From assembly GCA_035286745.1 (NCBI GenBank), contig DATECU010000054.1, positions 1-5,694 on the forward strand: DNA of 5,694 nucleotides. The letters run 5' to 3'. Made by a program: the position numbers and the translations under genes. The DNA is from DATECU01 sp035286745 (GTDB taxonomy: Bacteria; Acidobacteriota; Vicinamibacteria; Fen-336). Below, one piece after another: positions 1 through 5,694 of this stretch. The notes under the pieces were generated by a model. That model worked only from the letters and a program-made list of their open reading frames with translations, was not told the origin of the DNA and ran no database searches. How positions within the stretch are numbered: position 1 is the stretch's first letter; the number at the start of each line of letters is the position of its first letter.

Positions 1-929
1 CCCGCCAGCTCGTTGAGGGCGGCCGCCAGGCGCTCCGCCAAACGCCGGTTGTTGACGAACACGATGGTGGTGCGGTGGGCCCGGACCAGCTCCAGGAGAC
101 GGGGATGGATCGACGGCCAGAGGGCGCGCCGAGGCGGCGCCGCCACATCGACTGGAAGCTCCGCGGGGCTCGACGCCTGCTCCGCCGGCACCTCGACCTT
201 GAGGTCGAAGGCCTTTCGAACGCCGGCATCCACGATGCTCACGGGTCGCGGCTGCCAGGTGGTTCCGCCCCTGCCTCCACCCAGGAACCGAGCCACCTCG
301 CGGAGCGGCCGTTGGGTGGCCGAAAGGCCGATCCGCTGCAGCGGCCGCCCCGCCAGCTCCTCCACCCGCTCCAGCGAGAGCGCCAGGTGGGCTCCGCGTT
401 TGGTGCCGACCAGGACGTGGATCTCGTCCACCATCGCCACCTCGACCGAGCGCAGGATGGCCCGCGCCTCGGAAGAGAGGATCAGGTAGAGCGACTCGGG
501 GGTGGTGATCAGGATGTCGGGAGGGGTTCGACCCATGCGGGCCCGCTCCTGCTGCGGCGTGTCCCCGGTGCGTAGCGCTACCGACGGCAGGTGGATCTGG
601 TCCCCGCGCTGCTCCGCCATTCGCGCGATGCCGTCCAGGGGTACCCGCAGGTTCTTCTCCACGTCCACGGCCAGGGCCCGGAGCGGCGAGACGTAGAGCA
701 CCCGGCAGCGCGCCGGCTTGGCCGGGACCGGAGCGAACAGCAGCCGCTCCAGCGCGGCCAGGAAGGCCGCCAGCGTCTTGCCCGAGCCGGTGGGAGCCAA
801 GAGCAGGGTCGAGCGGCCAGCGGCGATCTCGGGCCAGGCGCGCTGTTGAGCCAGGGTGGGTGCTCGAAAGGTCTCGCGGAACCACCCCGCGACCGCGGGG
901 TGGAAGAAGCCCAGGGGGTCGTGCGCCAT
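1..929 (-). CDS. lhr: Lhr-type ATP-dependent DEIH-box helicase, N-terminal 309 residues (partial at window edge)
   Basis: Superfamily 2 helicase of the Lhr (large helicase-related) family, ATP-driven enzymes that translocate on single-stranded DNA and unwind duplexes in nucleic-acid repair or processing. The conserved order of motifs is visible: an opening FHPAVAGWF followed by a Q-motif-like PTLAQQRAWP (24-33), Walker A APTGSGKT (45-52), motif Ia SPLRAL (81-86), RTGDT (120-124), TTPESL (142-147), Walker B DEIH (168-171), motif III SAT (203-205), then the start of the second RecA domain with IVFVNNRRLAERLA (289-302). The DEIH box and the opening FHP..WF favour Lhr over RecQ or other DEAD-box proteins. 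The ATG at 929 is well fixed: AGGA lies six bases upstream, and an in-frame TGA sits two codons upstream (935-933). The rest (second RecA domain, winged-helix and Lhr core domains) lies beyond the left edge, so full length and C-terminal type cannot be judged. It is transcribed divergently from the pilin-like gene. Confidence 0.93.
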   Translation of the reverse strand, partial: MAHDPLGFFHPAVAGWFRETFRAPTLAQQRAWPEIAAGRSTLLLAPTGSGKTLAAFLAALERLLFAPVPAKPARCRVLYVSPLRALAVDVEKNLRVPLDGIARMAEQRGDQIHLPSVALRTGDTPQQERARMGRTPPDILITTPESLYLILSSEARAILRSVEVAMVDEIHVLVGTKRGAHLALSLERVEELAGRPLQRIGLSATQRPLREVARFLGGGRGGTTWQPRPVSIVDAGVRKAFDLKVEVPAEQASSPAELPVDVAAPPRRALWPSIHPRLLELVRAHRTTIVFVNNRRLAERLAAALNELA

Positions 930-935
930 GGCTCA

Positions 936-939
936 TCCT
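936..939 (-). promoter_or_regulatory. Ribosome binding site of the Lhr helicase gene
   Basis: On the minus strand AGGA is followed by six bases and then the ATG at 929. An in-frame TGA at 935-933 excludes any longer form of the protein, so this site decides the start. Confidence 0.6.
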
Positions 940-978
940 ATCTTCGGCCGCCGGCGAGCCAGGCCCAACCCTCCCCAG

Positions 979-1007
979 TTGACCGGGGGCCTCCACCTGG
1001 GTAATGT
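979..1007 (+). promoter_or_regulatory. Candidate sigma70-type promoter for the pilin-like/M14 peptidase pair
   Basis: TTGACC (979-984, five of six to TTGACA) is followed by an exact 17-base spacer and TAATGT (1002-1007). The -10 matches only three of six positions, but these include the important first T-A and last T. Transcription would start near 1014, leaving a leader of about 23 bases before the ATG at 1037, which holds a strong ribosome binding site. This is the most promoter-like stretch in the 107-bp divergent gap. No comparable pair was found for the helicase on the other strand. The call rests on sequence match alone. Confidence 0.45.
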
Positions 1008-1024
1008 CCCTGCAATTGAAACCC

Positions 1025-1032
1025 AGGGGGTG
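1025..1032 (+). promoter_or_regulatory. Strong ribosome binding site of the pilin-like gene
   Basis: AGGGGGTG matches the anti-Shine-Dalgarno complement AGGAGGTG at seven of eight positions and lies four bases before the ATG at 1037. It selects this ATG and suggests efficient translation of the first gene of the pair. Confidence 0.7.
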
Positions 1033-1036
1033 AAAG

Positions 1037-1564
1037 ATGGGCAGCCGAGGGGCCGGGCTTCTCCTCTTCGTCACCGTGGTCGCGGGGGCCTTGACCTCGA
1101 GTCAGGCGGCCGAATCCCCCGAGGCTCAGGCCATGAGGGCTCGGGAGAACATGGCCATCATCGCCGTCCGCACGGTGGTGGTGGCCCAGAAGGGGTATGC
1201 CGCCGCCAATCATTCGTTCTACGATCAGATCCCCTGCCTGATGCGCCCCTGGGACTGCATCCCCGGACACCCGACCGATGGGGCTCCCTTCCTCGACCCC
1301 ACCTACGACTGGCTGGCCCCTCGGCTGGGGTACTCGTGGCGCTTCCACGCCGGACCCGCGCCCACCCCGGAAGAGATCGCTGTCGTCAACGCCTCCAACA
1401 CCAGCCTGCGCGCTTTCGCTTTCAGCGCTGCCCCCTTGAAAGCGGGGGAAACGGGCACCCGGGGCTTCTGCGGCGACTCCGCAGGCAACATGTGCGTCAC
1501 CAAGGACGGCTCCGAACCGCCGGTCAGGAACGGCCGCTGCGACCCCTGCAAGAAGCTGGAATGA
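1037..1564 (+). CDS. Small secreted pilin-like (type II/IV pseudopilin-fold-like) protein
   Basis: A 175-residue exported protein. It has a short basic start, a hydrophobic stretch at about 7-20 and a likely signal peptidase I site after SSQA (residue 24). Mature residues 34-66 (ending AAANHSFYDQIPCL) resemble the helix-to-globular part of minor pilins and pseudopilins, where a helix ending in AVRTVVVAQKGYAAA leads to a Y..L core. The C-terminal GTRGFCGDSAGNMCVTKDG (from 140) resembles the last strands of that fold, where a Gly-x-Arg-x-Phe-Cys-x-Asp-x-x-Gly pattern is common. There is no prepilin leader with Gly-Phe-Thr-Leu-Ile-Glu, so it should be released or periplasmic rather than assembled by a prepilin peptidase route. 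It has six cysteines (67, 74, 145, 153, 168, 171), consistent with disulfides outside the cytoplasm. Upstream is a good ribosome binding site and a candidate promoter; 25 bp downstream starts the M14 peptidase, so the two are probably one operon. The fold assignment is by eye; no function can be given. Confidence 0.8.
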   Translation: MGSRGAGLLLFVTVVAGALTSSQAAESPEAQAMRARENMAIIAVRTVVVAQKGYAAANHSFYDQIPCLMRPWDCIPGHPTDGAPFLDPTYDWLAPRLGYSWRFHAGPAPTPEEIAVVNASNTSLRAFAFSAAPLKAGETGTRGFCGDSAGNMCVTKDGSEPPVRNGRCDPCKKLE

Positions 1565-1593
1565 CGTTAGACGCGGTGCGGGTTCGGCGGTGA
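1561..1593 (+). other. Ten-codon bridging reading frame between the pilin-like and peptidase genes
   Basis: ATG at 1561 overlaps the pilin-like stop as ATGA (1561-1564), and its own TGA (1591-1593) overlaps the peptidase start as GTGA (1590-1593). The peptide would be MTLDAVRVRR. Because the peptidase GTG has no recognisable ribosome binding site in the 25-bp gap, this mini-frame could pass terminating ribosomes from one gene to the next. Its own start has only a weak GGA directly before it. This may be coincidence in GC-rich sequence. Confidence 0.3.
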
Positions 1594-4145
1594 GACGGCT
1601 GGCCTGCGCCCTGGTCCTGGTCGCTGGCGCTCTCCGTCTGGAGGCGAGTCCCGGGAACCCGCCGCCGGCTCCCCAGACGGTCCTGGGCTTTCGGGTGGGC
1701 GAAGACCGGAAGCTCGCCGATTGGCGGCAGATCGTCGACTACTTCAACCGTCTCGATGCCGCCTCCGATCGGGTTCGGGTGGAGGAGGTGGGGAAAACGA
1801 CGGAGGGGCAGCCCTTCCTGATCGCCACCATCTCCTCGCAGGCCAACCTGGCCCGCCTGGAGGAGATCCGCCGAATCAACCTGCGCCTGGCCGATCCCCG
1901 CGGCCTGTCCGAGCCCGAGGCCAAACGCCTGGTCCTTGAAGGCAAGGCTATCGTGGCCCTGAATCACGGCATCCACTCGACCGAGGTGGGGGCCTCCCAG
2001 GCGGCCATGGAGACCGCCTACCTTCTGGCCAGCAGCCAGGATCCCGAAGTCCTGGCGATCCTAGACCAGACGGTGGTATTGCTCATCCCCAGCCACAACC
2101 CCGACGGCACCCAACGGGTGGTGGAGTGGTACCGCAAGACGGTGGGGACGCCTTACGAAGGCGGCGCCATCCCCTTCCTCTATCACCACTACACCGGCCA
2201 CGACAACAACCGCGACTGGTACGCGTTCACCCAGATCGAGACCCGCCTGACGCTGGCCTACCTCTACCATCGCTGGCACCCCCAGATCGTCCACGACCTG
2301 CACCAGATGGGCAGCAAGGGGGCGCGCATGTTCGTGCCACCCTACCTCGACCCCTACGAACCCAACGTGGACCCGGCCCTGATCGCCGCCGTCAACGGTC
2401 TGGGAGCCCAGGTGGCGGCGCGCCTGACGAGCGAGGGCAAACCGGGAGTCCTGATCCACGGCATCTTCGACGCCTGGACGCCGGCCCGCGCCTACCCTCA
2501 CACCCACGGCGGGGTTCGCCTGCTGAGCGAGTCGGCGGCGGCGCGCATGGCGACGCCGCTCGAGGTTCGCTTCGAGGAGTTGGAGCGGGGTCTCGGCTAC
2601 GACCCCAAGAGGGCCTCCTGGAACTTTCCCGATCCCTGGCGGGGGGGGCTCTGGCGGCTGCGCGACGTGGTGAACTACCAGCTTTCGGCCAACCGAGCGG
2701 TCCTGGCCCACGCGGCCAGCAACCGCGAGTACTGGCTCAGCACCTTCCTGGCGGTGAACCGCCGGGCCTCGTCCCGCTCCGCGCCTTACGCGTTCGTCAT
2801 ACCGTCGCCGCAGAGGGACCCCTGGACCCGGGCTCGGCTGCTGGAGACCCTGCGCCTGGGTGAGGTCGAGATCCACCGGGCGCGGACCGACTTCGTGGCC
2901 CAGAAGCGCACCTTCGCCGCCGGCAGTCAGGTGGTGCTGTTGGCACAGCCGGCCGGCAGCTTCGCCAAGGCGGTCCTGGAAGCTCAGAGCTACCCCGATC
3001 TCAGGCCCTCTCCGGGGGCGCCCCCCCAACGCCCCTACGACGTCACCGCCCACACCCTGCCGCTCTTGATGGGGGTCGAGGTGGTGGAAGCCAGAGAGCC
3101 CTTTGAAGCCGACCTGGAGCCACAGGGGAGCGACCTTCTGGCCCCGGGTCAGGTGAGCGGCCGCGGCCGCTTCTTCGCCTTCACTCACAAGATCGGGGAT
3201 CTCCTGGCGCTCGGACGTCTATTGCGGGAGGGCATCCCGGTGCGTTGGGCGACCAAGGCCTTCGCCGAGCAGGGCCGGACCTTCGAAGCGGGAACCCTGC
3301 TGGTTCCCCGGTCGGCACGACCTCGGCTGGAGGCGCTGGCCCGGGAGCTGGGAGTGAGCGCCCAGGGCGTTGACAGCCGCCCCCCGAGCCTAACCCTGCG
3401 GCTGCCGCGGGTGGGCCTCTACCAGTCCTTCGTGGCCTCCATGGACGAGGGCTGGACCCGCTTCCTCTTCGAGCGCCAGGTGGGACTGCCTTACGCGACT
3501 CTTGGCGACCGCGAGGTCCGGGCGGGGCGGCTGCGGTCGCGCTTCGACGTCATCGTGCTCCCGGATCAGCTCCCCTCCCAGATCCTGAACGGCCATGCCG
3601 CCGGCAGCCTCCCCGACGAGTACACCGGCGGGTTAGGCAAGCAGGGGGTTGCGGCGCTCAAGGTCTTCGTGCAGGAGGGGGGCACCCTGGTGGCTCTGAA
3701 CGCCGCCTCCAAGCTGCTGATCGAGGAGTTCGCGCTCCCGGTGACGGATGGTCTGCCGGCGCTGGCGCGAGACGGGAACGACGGCCAGGCCGCGGCGCCG
3801 CCCGCGTTCTACGCACCCGGTTCCATTCTGCGCGCGAGCCTGGAGGGCGAGAGCCCTCTCGGCCATGGCCTGGAAGCGACCACACCCCTCTGGTTCGAAT
3901 CCGGGCCGGCCTTTGACGCTAGAGAAGGCCAGGTGGTGCTGCGCTACCGCGACAAGAGCCCGCTGCTCTCCGGCTATCTGCTGGGCGAGCACCTGGAGGG
4001 CAGGGCCGCCCTGGTCGAGGTCCGCCTGGGCCGTGGCAAGGTGGTGCTCTTCGGCTTTCGCCCCCAGTACCGCGGGCAGAGCTGGGCCACCTACGTCCCG
4101 TTCCTGAATGCGCTCTTCCTGTCCGCTGCGGATTCTGATCGTTAG
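1590..4145 (+). CDS. Secreted M14-family zinc carboxypeptidase-like protein with C-terminal amidotransferase-like domain
   Basis: An 851-residue exported zinc metallopeptidase of family M14, expected to cleave peptide or related amide bonds outside the cytoplasm. A signal peptide is visible at 1-20 (basic MRR, hydrophobic core, likely cleavage near EAS). The M14 domain spans about 40-390. It shows the zinc motif HSTE (His129, Glu132) in NHGIHSTE, SHNPDG (168-173), the NNRDW substrate-binding region (206-210), the probable third zinc ligand His238 in HDLHQMG, and a likely catalytic Glu314 in LLSESAAARMATP. All key residues appear intact. Residues about 400-600 form a linker of unknown role. 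About 605-850, beginning RVGLYQSFVASMDEGW and containing FDVIVLPD and FVQEGGTLVALN, resembles the class I glutamine amidotransferase-like (ThuA-like) fold without an obvious catalytic Cys. This long architecture is familiar in Acidobacteriota and similar phyla. The GTG start at 1590 is chosen because no ATG, GTG or TTG lies in frame between it and the preceding gene and it gives a clean signal peptide. No ribosome binding site is visible, so translation may be coupled to the upstream gene. The substrate is unknown. Confidence 0.9.
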   Translation: MRRLACALVLVAGALRLEASPGNPPPAPQTVLGFRVGEDRKLADWRQIVDYFNRLDAASDRVRVEEVGKTTEGQPFLIATISSQANLARLEEIRRINLRLADPRGLSEPEAKRLVLEGKAIVALNHGIHSTEVGASQAAMETAYLLASSQDPEVLAILDQTVVLLIPSHNPDGTQRVVEWYRKTVGTPYEGGAIPFLYHHYTGHDNNRDWYAFTQIETRLTLAYLYHRWHPQIVHDLHQMGSKGARMFVPPYLDPYEPNVDPALIAAVNGLGAQVAARLTSEGKPGVLIHGIFDAWTPARAYPHTHGGVRLLSESAAARMATPLEVRFEELERGLGYDPKRASWNFPDPWRGGLWRLRDVVNYQLSANRAVLAHAASNREYWLSTFLAVNRRASSRSAPYAFVIPSPQRDPWTRARLLETLRLGEVEIHRARTDFVAQKRTFAAGSQVVLLAQPAGSFAKAVLEAQSYPDLRPSPGAPPQRPYDVTAHTLPLLMGVEVVEAREPFEADLEPQGSDLLAPGQVSGRGRFFAFTHKIGDLLALGRLLREGIPVRWATKAFAEQGRTFEAGTLLVPRSARPRLEALARELGVSAQGVDSRPPSLTLRLPRVGLYQSFVASMDEGWTRFLFERQVGLPYATLGDREVRAGRLRSRFDVIVLPDQLPSQILNGHAAGSLPDEYTGGLGKQGVAALKVFVQEGGTLVALNAASKLLIEEFALPVTDGLPALARDGNDGQAAAPPAFYAPGSILRASLEGESPLGHGLEATTPLWFESGPAFDAREGQVVLRYRDKSPLLSGYLLGEHLEGRAALVEVRLGRGKVVLFGFRPQYRGQSWATYVPFLNALFLSAADSDR

Positions 4146-4152
4146 GCGATCA
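4136..4152. repeat. Perfect 6-bp inverted repeat spanning both convergent stop codons
   Basis: TGATCG (4136-4141), five-base loop TTAGG, CGATCA (4147-4152). The peptidase TAG (4143-4145) lies in the loop and the minus-strand TGA (4152-4150) is formed by the right arm. There is no T-tract on either side, so it does not look like an ordinary intrinsic terminator. It could be a weak bidirectional transcript-end hairpin or chance. Confidence 0.35.
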
Positions 4153-5397
4153 TGGCCGGGCGCCGGCGAAGAGGTACAGCGATTCCACGCCGCCGGCCAG
4201 GGTGCTGAGCCGGCGGCCGAGGGCGGCGCCAGGATCGGCGTGGGTCAGGTCCACCGCCTCCATGAGCCCCTGGCTGAGCGTCGCCAGGTCCACCTCGGTC
4301 CGTCCCTCGGCGCCGGCCTTCATCCGGGCCAGGACCAGAGCCACATTCAGGAAAGCGACCGCCAGGGCCAACTCGTCCACGACCGATCGACGCCCGGTGC
4401 CGAGGGTCTCGATGCTGGCCCGCAAGTAGTGGTGGACCAGGCCCCCGAGCGCCGGGTCCGCCAGATCGAGGTGGCTCTTCCCGGTGGACCTCAGGCTCAC
4501 CTCGCCTACCGGGGGGCCCAGGCCGTGGGTGTGAAGAAGTAGGCGGAGGACCCTGAGGCGCAAGCCGAGGCGGAAGCCGGAGGAGCGGTCGCGAAGCCGT
4601 TCCGCGGCGGCCAGGACCGTGAACAGGAAGCCCCGGAAGACCAAGCGGCCCAGCCGGGATGGCGGTCGCGGGAGCAGCGCCTTGGTGTCGCTCACCGCAT
4701 AACGTCCCATGACGCCCAGGTACTCCTCGAAGGCGTCGTCGTCCAGGCGGGTCACCCGGTAGCGGGTGAGATCTTCCAGCCAGCGGGCTATGCGAGCCAG
4801 GTTGTCCCGGAGCTCGATCTCTCCGCTGCTGGTCCGGCGTTCCAGAAGCCCGCGAAGCACACCCCGCACCGCCTTCGTCTGGACCGCCGAGAGAAGGCGG
4901 TTTCCCACCAGGACCACGTCGTTCGCGGGCTCGGGGTAGGCGCGGAACCAGTCCTGCGCCAGCGAGCGAAGCTCCGGAGTCTGGCTGGCCACGGGTGCGC
5001 CCAGGTTCGCGACCACCGTCGGGCAGCAGAAGCTGGCTGTCACCACCGGCGGCCCGCCCGTGGGATGGAACTGGAAGGGAAACAGCCGGCAGGTGAGAGG
5101 CTTCCGATCGGCCCCCAGCTCCTGGTGCAGGCGGCAGCGGTTGTCGTCGGAGAGGAAGCCGCACGTCCCATCCGAGCGCTTGCGAAGCCGCTGGTGGGGG
5201 TAGCCGGGGACCGGCTCCCAGGGCTCTGCCTCCGTGCCCTCGGGCTGCTCCGGGCTGGCCCGGAAGAACCGACCCACCCCGGCCTTGCGGTAGGCGTCCA
5301 GCTCTCCCGGGGTGAGAGCGACGTCCCAGCCGCGACAACAGCGGGCGCACTGCCGGCAGGTGAAGCGTTGCTCGGGATCGAGGAGAAGAGCGGGCAT
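4150..5397 (-). CDS. YkgJ-type cysteine-cluster (CxxCxxCC) metal-binding protein with long C-terminal region
   Basis: A 415-residue soluble protein. Its N-terminal part matches the YkgJ zinc- or iron-chelating family (CxxCxxCC). FTCRQCARCCRGW gives Cys14, 17, 20 and 21; CGFLSDDNRC gives Cys79 and 88; LTCRLFPFQF gives Cys103; a CC pair follows at 124-125. This spacing is the family's metal or Fe-S site. The CCRGWDV and CGFL...CRLHQELG stretches also recall FliB-type lysine N-methylases, which share the cysteine pattern and are about 400 residues long, but this is resemblance by eye only. Residues about 140-415 are rich in Leu, Ala and Arg, apparently helical, with no motif I recognise. No signal peptide. 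The start at 5397 is preferred because the cysteine motif begins 13 residues later. The open frame continues to 5631, but that extension has no recognisable content and overlaps the divergent gene; an ATG at 5505 would touch that gene's start codon. No clear ribosome binding site precedes 5397. The gene converges on the peptidase with a 4-bp gap. Confidence 0.82.
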   Translation of the reverse strand: MPALLLDPEQRFTCRQCARCCRGWDVALTPGELDAYRKAGVGRFFRASPEQPEGTEAEPWEPVPGYPHQRLRKRSDGTCGFLSDDNRCRLHQELGADRKPLTCRLFPFQFHPTGGPPVVTASFCCPTVVANLGAPVASQTPELRSLAQDWFRAYPEPANDVVLVGNRLLSAVQTKAVRGVLRGLLERRTSSGEIELRDNLARIARWLEDLTRYRVTRLDDDAFEEYLGVMGRYAVSDTKALLPRPPSRLGRLVFRGFLFTVLAAAERLRDRSSGFRLGLRLRVLRLLLHTHGLGPPVGEVSLRSTGKSHLDLADPALGGLVHHYLRASIETLGTGRRSVVDELALAVAFLNVALVLARMKAGAEGRTEVDLATLSQGLMEAVDLTHADPGAALGRRLSTLAGGVESLYLFAGARP

Positions 5398-5414
5398 GGC
5401 CGAAGGCGCGGCCA

Positions 5415-5442
5415 AGTCTACACTGGGGTCGACCGGGTCCAA
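5415..5442 (-). promoter_or_regulatory. Weak candidate promoter for the YkgJ-type gene
   Basis: On the minus strand TTGGAC (5442-5437), a 16-base spacer and TAGACT (5420-5415) precede the ATG at 5397. The -35 matches three of six consensus bases and the -10 four of six. It lies in the 106-bp divergent spacer (5398-5503), where a promoter is expected, and would give a very short leader, in keeping with the missing ribosome binding site. Confidence 0.22.
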
Positions 5443-5503
5443 GACCAAAGCGCCGCGGTTCGCCGGGTCGAGGGCCCGCGCGTACGTGCGATGATGGGCG
5501 CCC

Positions 5504-5647
5504 ATGGGGCGCAAGAGACGCCTTCGCGAAGAACGCCGCGCTGAGCCTCCACCGGCGACGCCCCGGGTATCCGGCTTGCCCGAGTCGGCGGGTCGCTGGC
5601 TGCTGCTGGCCCTGGCAGCGCTCACCGCCACCGCCTGGCTAGTATAG
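5504..5647 (+). pseudogene. Truncated 5' end of a membrane-protein gene (47 codons), interrupted at the right edge
   Basis: The start MGRKRRLREERR is strongly basic. It is followed by a Pro/Ala-rich stretch and then GRWLLLALAALTATAWLV (30-47), the start of a signal-anchor or first membrane helix. This is the expected opening of a multi-spanning protein with a cytoplasmic N-terminus, such as the membrane glycosyltransferase/TPR (TMTC-like) proteins common in GC-rich environmental bacteria; the family is a guess. The frame ends at TAG (5645-5647) in mid-helix, just where base composition falls. Codons up to 5640 have the G/C-rich third positions of the neighbours; the last two, CTA and GTA, do not. 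I therefore read it as a gene cut by an insertion or assembly join near 5641 rather than a natural 47-residue protein. No good ribosome binding site is visible. It is divergent from the YkgJ-type gene. Confidence 0.5.
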
Positions 5648-5694
5648 CGTTTCTGTAAAAGGTAAACAAAGCACTTGCCGGTTAGTCAGGCTTG
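5641..5694. mobile_element. Possible end of an inserted element (AT-richer foreign tail)
   Basis: After GC-rich coding sequence the last 54 bases are about 43% G+C. They begin AGTATAGCGTTTCTG and contain two adjacent GTAAA copies (in GTAAAAGGTAAAC), a type of short repetition seen near the ends of some insertion sequences. The change falls inside a membrane-protein reading frame. Neither a transposase nor the second end is in view, so no family can be named. An assembly chimera is the main alternative. Confidence 0.33.

Noticed and set aside
75..1004. Long plus-strand open frames opposite the helicase gene
   Set aside because: They are antisense to a minus-strand frame with a full set of helicase motifs, and their products are low-complexity Arg/Gly/Pro-rich with no recognisable domain. 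They are by-products of GC-rich coding sequence.
1411..1448. Inverted repeats CGCTTTC/GAAAGCG and CCCCC/GGGGG near the end of the pilin-like gene
   Set aside because: They are within conserved-looking coding sequence, short, with a long loop or simple composition and no T-tract, so a terminator or attenuator is not supported.
2641..2648. Run of eight G in the peptidase gene as a possible phase-variable tract
   Set aside because: The frame is intact across it (WRGGLW), it lies deep in the conserved domain, and a single such run is unremarkable at this base composition.
2061..3188. A 375-codon minus-strand open frame inside the peptidase gene
   Set aside because: The plus strand here encodes the M14 zinc site and substrate-binding motifs. 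The antisense product has no coherent hydrophobic core or known motif.
4142..5350. A 402-codon minus-strand frame overlapping the YkgJ-type gene
   Set aside because: It lies in another frame of the same strand, is very rich in Gly, Pro and Arg, and lacks the cysteine cluster found in the chosen frame.
5398..5631. N-terminal extension of the YkgJ-type protein by 78 residues
   Set aside because: The added sequence has no recognisable motif or signal, and most of it lies opposite the divergent gene starting at 5504. The cysteine motif fits a start at 5397.
1..5694. tRNA, rRNA, CRISPR arrays, toxin-antitoxin or defence modules
   Set aside because: No cloverleaf, repeat-spacer pattern or recognisable small paired genes were seen on either strand. 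The helicase is a common housekeeping-type Lhr with no defence partner in view.

Overview
This is a GC-rich bacterial window (roughly 70% G+C by eye). It holds five protein genes or gene fragments, packed tightly. I see no tRNA, rRNA, CRISPR array or phage gene. The gene content suggests an Acidobacteriota-like or similar environmental bacterium: a secreted pilin-fold-like protein without a prepilin leader, a large secreted M14 peptidase with a C-terminal amidotransferase-like domain, and a long YkgJ-type cysteine-cluster protein. The taxonomic guess is inference from gene families and composition. No marker gene is present.

Layout. Positions 1-929 (minus) are the first 309 codons of an Lhr-type ATP-dependent DEIH helicase, cut by the window's left edge. 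A 107-bp divergent intergenic region (930-1036) carries a plausible sigma70-type promoter and a strong ribosome binding site. These serve a plus-strand pair: a small secreted six-cysteine pilin-like protein (1037-1564) and an 851-residue secreted M14 metallocarboxypeptidase-family protein (1590-4145). The two are 25 bp apart and probably co-transcribed. A ten-codon reading frame overlaps the stop of the first and the GTG start of the second.

The peptidase gene meets a convergent minus-strand YkgJ-type gene (4150-5397) with only 4 bp between the stops, inside a small perfect inverted repeat. After a 106-bp divergent spacer, a plus-strand gene starts at 5504. It encodes a basic cytoplasmic N-terminus followed by the start of a membrane helix. 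It stops after 47 codons, where the GC-rich, well-organised coding sequence gives way to an AT-richer tail (about 5641-5694). This looks like a gene broken by an inserted element or an assembly join.

The plus-strand pair probably works at or outside the cell envelope. The helicase is a DNA or RNA maintenance enzyme with no evident link to them. Nothing here amounts to a convincing new multi-gene system. The items most worth a second look are the right-edge junction, the pilin-like secreted protein with its peptidase partner, and the YkgJ protein with a long unassigned C-terminal region.
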